From Planctomycetota bacterium (GTDB lineage: Bacteria; Planctomycetota; Phycisphaerae; WQYP01): DNA of 63,845 nt. The notes below the pieces were generated by a model that did not search any database, was not told the DNA's origin, and saw nothing but the letters and a program-made list of their open reading frames with translations. A program made the position numbers and the translations under genes. Location: NCBI GenBank assembly GCA_021818445.1, contig JAKAEB010000018.1, positions 1 through 63,845 on the forward strand, written 5' to 3'. Of this stretch, positions 57,822 through 63,845 are shown piece by piece; within the stretch, counting starts at the first letter, position 1, and the number at the start of each line of letters is the position of its first letter.

Positions 57822-57963
57822 CTCACCCAAAAACCCGCCATCCTATATTCGCGGCCCATCCACCAGATTGCCAACCACCGGCACGGTATTTGGCGTACAC
57901 CACGCCGAGAGCTTGCTCGCAAGGCGGAGGGGGGATGGATATCATGCTCCATCGAGGTGCGTC

Positions 57964-59691
57964 ATGGCGAAGCAATCGGTTGCAGATGTTCTCATTCAAA
58001 CACTCGCTGGCATAGGCGTAAAAAATATTTATGGCGTGGTGGGCGATTCACTCAACGCCATCACCGATGCCATTCGTCGCACGCCGGCGATGCAGTGGCG
58101 GCACGTGCGACATGAAGAATCCGCCGCTTTTGCCGCCGGGGCCGAGGCCCACATCACAGGCCGCCTCGCCGTGTGCGCGGGCAGTTGCGGTCCGGGTAAT
58201 TTGCATCTGATCAACGGCCTTTTTGACTGCCAGCGTTCACGGGTACCTGTGCTGGCTATCGCCGCCCAGATACCCAGTAGTGAATTGGGCACGGCATATT
58301 TTCAGGAAACCCGCCCCGAAACTCTTTTTAAGGATTGCAGCCACTACTGCGGTGTGATAGCAAGTCCCGATCAACTGCCGCGGGTGCTGCCAATTGCCAT
58401 CAACACCGCAATCAGCCGATCGGGGGTGGCGGTAATCGTTATCTCGGGCGATGTCGCAGGCAAAGGTTTCGCTTCAAGCGCGCTGCCCACGTCGCTGGCA
58501 ATAGATCAATCAGTGGTTACACCGGATCAAACTGCTGTGGCCGCGGCCGCCGAGATATTAAATAAGTCGAAGAAAGTGGCTATTCTCGCCGGTGCCGGCT
58601 GCAAAAATGCCCATACGGAATTGATTCAAACCGCCGATCGATTATCCGCACCTGTTGTCCATGCGCTGCGCGGTAAGGAATATATTGAATACGACAATCC
58701 ATTTGATGTCGGAATGACGGGCTTGCTGGGGTTTTCCTCCGGTTATCACGCGATGAAAGGGTGCGATGCCCTGCTGATGCTCGGGACGGATTTTCCTTAT
58801 CCGCAGTTTTTCCCGGATAACGCCCGTATCATTCAGGTGGATCGCCTTGGCGAGCAGATCGGCCGCCGCACACGGGTTGACTTGGGAATTATTGGTTCAG
58901 TACAAACCACCTTGGCGCAACTGCTGCCGCAATTGAAGCACCATGAAAATCGCGATTACCTTAATCTGTGCCTCAACCATTATCAAAAGGCCCGAAAGCA
59001 GCTTGATGCATTGGCGGTTGGCAAGCCGGGCAGGGCCCTTATTCATCCTCAATATTTGACCAGGCTTATTAATGCCGCGGCGGCCGAAGATGCCGTATTC
59101 ACTTGTGATGTCGGTACGCCGACGATATGGGCTGCACGATATTTGACGATGAATGGTCGAAGACGCTTAGTCGGCTCATTTACCCATGGTTCGATGGCGG
59201 GGGCATTGCCGCAGGCGATTGGTGTCCAGTGCGCATGTCCGGATCGGCAGGTCATAGCGCTTTCAGGCGATGGTGGCATGGCCATGCTGATGGGTGAGTT
59301 GCTCACACTGCGCCAAATCGACCTGCCGGTAAAACTGTTTGTATTTAATAATAGTTCGCTGGGTTTTGTGGAACTGGAAATGAAGGCGGCTGGTCTGGTG
59401 GATTTTGGTACCGATCTGAAGAACCCGGATTTCGCCCGCATGGCTGAGGCGATCGGCATTCGGGGTATCCGCGTTGACTCCCCAGAGCAAGTTGAGGCGG
59501 CTGTCGACGCGGCGCTTCATCGGCCGGGGCCGGTACTTGTGGATGTGGCGGTTAATCGGCTGGAACTATCCATGCCCCCGACCATTACCGCCGATCAAGC
59601 ATTTGGTTTCGGCCTGTATTTGCTGCGGGCGGTGCTCAGCGGTCGCGGTGATGAAGTTATCGACTTGGCCAAAACCAATCTGCGTCGATGA
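57964..59691 (+). CDS. poxB: Pyruvate dehydrogenase (quinone) / pyruvate oxidase, PoxB
   Basis: A 575-residue thiamine diphosphate- and FAD-dependent enzyme that decarboxylates pyruvate to acetate and CO2 and passes electrons to the quinone pool. It closely follows E. coli PoxB: GVVGDSLNAITDAI, RHEESAAFAAGAEA, CAGSCGPGNLHLINGLFDC, HALRGKEYIEYDNPFDVGMTG, the ThDP motif GDGGMAML ... FNNSSLGFVELEMKA and the C-terminal lipid-binding end GFGLYLLRAVLSGRGDEVIDLAKTN. ATG 57964 is supported by alignment to the family start. The ArsR gene upstream is a candidate regulator. Confidence 0.96.
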   Translation: MAKQSVADVLIQTLAGIGVKNIYGVVGDSLNAITDAIRRTPAMQWRHVRHEESAAFAAGAEAHITGRLAVCAGSCGPGNLHLINGLFDCQRSRVPVLAIAAQIPSSELGTAYFQETRPETLFKDCSHYCGVIASPDQLPRVLPIAINTAISRSGVAVIVISGDVAGKGFASSALPTSLAIDQSVVTPDQTAVAAAAEILNKSKKVAILAGAGCKNAHTELIQTADRLSAPVVHALRGKEYIEYDNPFDVGMTGLLGFSSGYHAMKGCDALLMLGTDFPYPQFFPDNARIIQVDRLGEQIGRRTRVDLGIIGSVQTTLAQLLPQLKHHENRDYLNLCLNHYQKARKQLDALAVGKPGRALIHPQYLTRLINAAAAEDAVFTCDVGTPTIWAARYLTMNGRRRLVGSFTHGSMAGALPQAIGVQCACPDRQVIALSGDGGMAMLMGELLTLRQIDLPVKLFVFNNSSLGFVELEMKAAGLVDFGTDLKNPDFARMAEAIGIRGIRVDSPEQVEAAVDAALHRPGPVLVDVAVNRLELSMPPTITADQAFGFGLYLLRAVLSGRGDEVIDLAKTNLRR

Positions 59692-59722
59692 AACCGCCAA
59701 TGTACTTCCCTGTGCGCCCGTT

Positions 59723-60850
59723 TCACTGCGGTTGCGGCCAGTCCGTCTGAACAAAACGGCCGGCCTCCAGAATCGTTTTGCCGTCGGCTTCGATTCTGCA
59801 CCCCGGTTGGCGAAGATCGCATACCATATCCCAATGCAGGCCACTATTATTTTTGCCGCCGGTTTCCGGGTACGCTGCTCCGACTGCAGCATGACATGTA
59901 CCGCCGATCTTTTCATCAAATAATGTGTTGCGGGTGTACTGCTGGATGGAATAATTGGTGCCGATGGCAAATTCTCCCAACGTGCGGGCACCTTCATCCT
60001 GATCCAGCATGGCAATTAAAAATTCCTGTCCCTTGGCGGCGCGGGCATCAACTACGCGCCCATTTTTAAATGTCAGCACAATGTCGTCGCATTGCCGCCC
60101 ATGATGCACAGCAGGAAAACTGTAGCGAATGGTACCATTAACGGCATCTTCAATTGGACCGGTAAACACTTCCCCATCGGGAAAATTTTCATGGCCGCAG
60201 CAGTTTATCCATTTGCGTCCTTTCACGCCCACACGCAAATCGGTGTCTTTACCAACGACGCGTATTTCAGATGCTGTATCCAGATAATCCACCAGCCGTT
60301 GCTGGCGTTCCGAGATGGATTTCCATGCGGCTACGGGGTCGGCGAGATGGAGCAAACCCCCGCGGAAGACGAAGTCGGTATATTGATAAAGCGACATTTC
60401 GGCATCCTGTGCGGCCGCCTGCGTGGGGTATTGGGTGCCGACCCAGCGCAATTCTCCCTTGGCGGCACGTTCCAAAAATCGCGTGCTGATGGGGCGACGG
60501 GCCTGCGCCGCCAAAGCCTGCTTTTTCGGGTCTACCTGCGACATACTTTTGGTATTGGAATCTCCCCAAAGCCCGATGGATACATCGATGGTTTCCACCA
60601 GATATTTGCTCACCGGCGACAGGAACGATAGCTGCTCCGCTGTGGCCACGCGGTAAAATGCCTCAGTCATCGCATCACTGGACATCATCACAAATGGATT
60701 GGCTCCCGCTGCCAGTGCCCGCTCAAAAATCGCCTCAATCAACGGCAGCCCGATCACATCACCCTGAATGCGAACAATATCCCCCTTTTTCACCCGCGCG
60801 GAATAGTGCACCAGAATATCCGCCAATTTGTCCAGCCGTTGATCACGCAT
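59723..60850 (-). CDS. M29-family aminopeptidase
   Basis: A 375-residue metal aminopeptidase of the AmpS/aminopeptidase T family, which trims N-terminal residues from peptides. The dinuclear metal ligands are in the expected segments: FPDGEVFTGP (Glu), EGARTLGEFAIG (Glu), TCHAAVGAAYPETGG (His) and HWDMVCDL (His and Asp), with the catalytic Tyr in SIQQYTRNT. ATG 60850 follows AAAGGAAATCAT. It is likely cytoplasmic and monocistronic. Confidence 0.93.
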   Translation of the reverse strand: MRDQRLDKLADILVHYSARVKKGDIVRIQGDVIGLPLIEAIFERALAAGANPFVMMSSDAMTEAFYRVATAEQLSFLSPVSKYLVETIDVSIGLWGDSNTKSMSQVDPKKQALAAQARRPISTRFLERAAKGELRWVGTQYPTQAAAQDAEMSLYQYTDFVFRGGLLHLADPVAAWKSISERQQRLVDYLDTASEIRVVGKDTDLRVGVKGRKWINCCGHENFPDGEVFTGPIEDAVNGTIRYSFPAVHHGRQCDDIVLTFKNGRVVDARAAKGQEFLIAMLDQDEGARTLGEFAIGTNYSIQQYTRNTLFDEKIGGTCHAAVGAAYPETGGKNNSGLHWDMVCDLRQPGCRIEADGKTILEAGRFVQTDWPQPQ

Positions 60851-60918
60851 GATATGATTTCCTTTCGCATAAGGGGGTTACAGTCAATAACCAGCCGATC
60901 GACGCACCGGCTTGAATC

Positions 60919-63819
60919 CTAGCGGGTTGTCTCCAGCAGGTGGCCAAGATTTTCATCAATCCGCTGCAATTCCGCCTCATAAAGCGCTAACTGGTCGCGG
61001 ATACCTTGAACGACCTTTTCCGGTGCCTTGCTGACAAACTGATCGTTGGAAAGTTTGTTTTTTCCGCCTGCCATAAGTTTTTCAAGCTCGGCACGGCGTT
61101 GTCGCAATTTTTGAATCTCTTTTTCCCGATCTACCACGCCGGCCACATAAATGGTCACTCCGCTTACCACTGCGATAGCCGAATGGGGGGGCGGAACAAT
61201 TTTCGTGCCCGCTTCGTGCATCGAGGACTGGCTTAAATTTTCAATAATCTTTACACCGGGTGCTATGCGCTTAAGCAATTCGGCTGAATCCGACTGCAGA
61301 TGCACCGGAACGATCACCTTTCCGTCCACGTTGTATTGATTGCGGATATCGCGGATGGCGCGGGTAATCTGCTGCAGCAGCGCGAATGTTTCGGCGGGTT
61401 CGCGGTCAGCCTGCAAGATCGGCTCCGGGAATGGATATTGGGCCAGCAAGCCCTGATGCGGCAGTTTCTCCCAGATTGCCTCCGTTACAAATGGCATAAC
61501 GGGATGAAGCAACGCCAGACTGGTGCGGATCAGGTACGCCAGCACCGCTCTTACCTGCGGGTCGCCGCTGCGGATGCGTGCCTTGGCAATCTCCAGATAC
61601 CAGTCGCATACGTCACCCCAAAAATATTGGTACAAGACTGACGTCAATTCCGCAAAACGAAAATCGTCAATCAGCCTCCGCGTATCGGCGATGGCTTGAG
61701 ACGTAGCCGCCAATATCCATCGATCTGCCAGTTCACCTTTAGTCGCCAACTCCGCTGGCGAGACACCCATGTATTCGGTTTCATCGCCCAGATGGCTGAG
61801 GATAAATCGTGAAGCATTCCACAATTTGTTGGCAAAATGCCGACCAACATCAAAACGCGGACTGGTATTTTTCCCGGTGGCCGCGTCCTTAACCACCGGC
61901 AAACGGATGTCCTGGGTTTCCGTCGCCATGGATGTCAGCGTGAAGCGCAACGCATCGGCACCGTGGCTTTCAACAATATCCACCGGATCGACGCCATTAC
62001 CCATTGATTTTTTCATGGGTCGCCCTGATCCATCCTGAATGACCGCGTGGATATAAACCCTGCGAAAGGGAATCTGGCCGTGGCAAAATAAGCCAAACAT
62101 AACCATGCGGGCCACCCACAGGGTGAGAATTTCACGTGCGGTGGAGAGCACATTTGTCGGGTAGTAGTAGGGCAGTAACTGGTCGTCCGCCGCCGGACCG
62201 GTCCCTTCCTGTGGCCAGCCCATGGTGGACAGCGGCCAAAGCGCCGACGAAAACCATGTATCCAGCACATCGTCATCACGCCTGACTTCAATGGCCAATC
62301 GCTCGGCCAGATTTTCCAGAGTCCGATCGGTCAAGTCCGAACGCGAGCAAATCAGCAGGGCACCATCGCCTCTTCGCCTGGCGACAAACATCTGCCCATC
62401 GGGATCGTGCGCCAGAAGCACCTTATGCATTTCATCGGCGCTTGGAGCGGGGGTAGTCCACACCGGTATACGGTGGCCCCACCAAAGCTGCCGTGAAATG
62501 CACCAGTCCCGTTTTTGCGCCAGCCAATCGGTATACCCCTTGGCGTAGCGCTCCGGTGTAATGGTTACGCGCCCGTCGGCAACCGCATCAACGGCCGCCT
62601 GTGCCAATCCGGGTGCCAGTGTGCCGTCGCCGAGTCGCACGCCACCGTCCACATCTCCCATCCGCACAAACCATTGTTCGCTGAGAAATGGTTCGATCGG
62701 CGTCTTACTTCGATCGCTGTGGCCCACCTCATGATCATGCACGCGGGCGTCGGCTATAAGGCCCAGCGATTCAAGATCTTTCAGAATAGCCTTGCGGGCG
62801 TCGCTGGCGAACCGCATCCCCTGGTAGTTGTAATCGACGCCATTAAATTCACCCTTACCATTTTCATTCATGCGGCCATCGGGTGTCAGCAGGTTAATCT
62901 GTGGTAAATTGTGCCGCAGCCCGGTGGCGTAGTCATTGGGGTCGTGTGCAGGGGTTACCTTGACCACACCTGTGCCAAATTCCATATCAACCAGTTGACC
63001 GTCACCTATGATGCGGATACGCCGCCCAACCAGCGGCACAATCACTTCGCGGCCTAGCAGTGATTGGTAACGCGGGTCATCGGGATGAACGGCTACAGCG
63101 GTGTCACCCAGCATGGTTTCCGGACGGGTGGTGGCCACGATGAGGTATTCCGGCTCACCGCCACGTCGATCGGCAAGCGGATAGCGGATAGACGTCATCT
63201 GGCCGCGTACGGTTTCAAAATAAATTTCGTCGTCGGCCACGGCTGTTTTCAACTGGGCGTCCCAATTAACCAGGCGCAGGCCGCGAAAGATAAGATCGGC
63301 GGCAAACAGGCGATAAAACGCCTCGCGCACGGCCGCAGCGCAGGTATCGTCCAGGGTGAAGCGCGTTCGTGACCAATCGCAGGACGCTCCAACCGCCTGA
63401 AGCTGATTTAATATCCGGTTACCGAAGGTTTCCTTCCATTGCCATATCCGGCGTACCAGTTCATCCCGGCCGAGGTCGTGGCGCGATTTTTTTTCCTTTT
63501 CAAAAATCGTTTTTTCCACGACGGCCTGAGTTGCGATGCCGGCATGATCGATGCCCGGCATCCATAGCGTGTCATGTCCCCGCATGCGGTGATAACGGGC
63601 AAGGATGTCCTGAATCGTCGCATTGATGGCATGGCCCAGATGCAGAGCACCCGTCACGTTGGGCGGGGGGATCACCATGCTGAACCTTTGTTCCGGCGGT
63701 TTGCCACCAATCGGAGCGCGAAACTGCCCCAGTTCCCTCATCCAATGCTGCCATATTTGCGATTCGGTTTTGGACGGCTCATATTGCGAGCCGAGTTCGT
63801 CGTTCACAGTGGTCCTCAT
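60919..63819 (-). CDS. valS: Valyl-tRNA synthetase
   Basis: A 966-residue class I synthetase. HIGH motif as PPPNVTGALHLGHA, the CP1 editing domain with VATTRPETMLGDTAVAVHP, tRNA-binding helix bundle and the C-terminal coiled coil (REKEIQKLRQRRAELEKLMAGG) are all visible. The KMSKS loop reads PMKKSMGN (GRPMKKSMGNGVDP): the first Lys and the Ser of the motif are replaced while the second Lys and the final Ser are kept. ATG 63819 has no ribosome-binding site; GTG 63807 has GAGGA at 5 nt and may be the true start. The gene is complete. Confidence 0.96.
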   Translation of the reverse strand: MRTTVNDELGSQYEPSKTESQIWQHWMRELGQFRAPIGGKPPEQRFSMVIPPPNVTGALHLGHAINATIQDILARYHRMRGHDTLWMPGIDHAGIATQAVVEKTIFEKEKKSRHDLGRDELVRRIWQWKETFGNRILNQLQAVGASCDWSRTRFTLDDTCAAAVREAFYRLFAADLIFRGLRLVNWDAQLKTAVADDEIYFETVRGQMTSIRYPLADRRGGEPEYLIVATTRPETMLGDTAVAVHPDDPRYQSLLGREVIVPLVGRRIRIIGDGQLVDMEFGTGVVKVTPAHDPNDYATGLRHNLPQINLLTPDGRMNENGKGEFNGVDYNYQGMRFASDARKAILKDLESLGLIADARVHDHEVGHSDRSKTPIEPFLSEQWFVRMGDVDGGVRLGDGTLAPGLAQAAVDAVADGRVTITPERYAKGYTDWLAQKRDWCISRQLWWGHRIPVWTTPAPSADEMHKVLLAHDPDGQMFVARRRGDGALLICSRSDLTDRTLENLAERLAIEVRRDDDVLDTWFSSALWPLSTMGWPQEGTGPAADDQLLPYYYPTNVLSTAREILTLWVARMVMFGLFCHGQIPFRRVYIHAVIQDGSGRPMKKSMGNGVDPVDIVESHGADALRFTLTSMATETQDIRLPVVKDAATGKNTSPRFDVGRHFANKLWNASRFILSHLGDETEYMGVSPAELATKGELADRWILAATSQAIADTRRLIDDFRFAELTSVLYQYFWGDVCDWYLEIAKARIRSGDPQVRAVLAYLIRTSLALLHPVMPFVTEAIWEKLPHQGLLAQYPFPEPILQADREPAETFALLQQITRAIRDIRNQYNVDGKVIVPVHLQSDSAELLKRIAPGVKIIENLSQSSMHEAGTKIVPPPHSAIAVVSGVTIYVAGVVDREKEIQKLRQRRAELEKLMAGGKNKLSNDQFVSKAPEKVVQGIRDQLALYEAELQRIDENLGHLLETTR

Positions 63820-63845
63820 TTAAGTTCAAGATTTTTCAGCCGGGG

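Overview
This window reads as a chromosomal segment from a Gram-negative-type bacterium of moderately high GC, most likely a planctomycete (Phycisphaerae-like). That placement is an inference. It rests on the gene mix (futalosine-pathway MqnC, a giant AsmA-like protein, a Tat-exported carbohydrate-enzyme repertoire, an outer-membrane barrel, a CdaA/YbbR pair in a Gram-negative setting) and on the dispersed palindromic repeats; there is no rRNA here to confirm it.

Layout. 0.1-8.4 kb: a GAF/sigma-54 activator, a GT2-GtrA glycosyltransferase, dUTPase (apparently starting at CTG), a long membrane protein, an SPFH-GYF protein and a conserved 484-residue protein of unknown role. 8.9-14.6 kb: a divergent AraC regulator and a uronide-type sugar operon (GH88, KDPG aldolase, cupin, Gfo/Idh, SDR) interrupted by a 158-bp element with perfect 13-bp terminal inverted repeats. 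14.6-16.8 kb: a repeat-rich stretch, a putative structured leader with tiny ORFs and a membrane-anchored orphan. 16.8-22.9 kb: PPK2, then a tight operon of diadenylate cyclase, YbbR-like protein, ExoVII large and small subunits and two overlapping orphans. 23.0-28.6 kb: Cu+ P-type ATPase, a beta-barrel protein with a Met-rich linker, a YdjC deacetylase and a 3D-domain protein. 29-37.4 kb: EF-G, MqnC and a 1454-residue AsmA-like protein.

37.4-44.3 kb is the accessory part. It holds a GH31 gene that lost its N-terminal domain, an IS110-family element lying between two imperfect ~230-bp direct repeats, several REP-like palindromes, a DUF4160/DUF2442 pair, a frameshifted Rhs C-terminal fragment and a membrane-anchored orphan. 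44.4-52.1 kb returns to core genes: pyrB-pyrR, tRNA-Ala(TGC), a BtuFCD-type importer and alaS. 52.2-54.4 kb is a GH2 gene broken by a 7-bp tandem duplication. The right end holds aqpZ, serA, an ArsR-type regulator, poxB, an M29 aminopeptidase and valS.

The strongest leads are the IS110 element with its candidate bridge-RNA region and a -35 box overlapping the transposase stop; the MITE-like element at 12.4 kb; the duplication that disrupts the GH2 gene; the non-canonical DGA motif in CdaA; and the apparently leaderless pyrR and AraC genes. I did not find a convincing new defence or CRISPR system.
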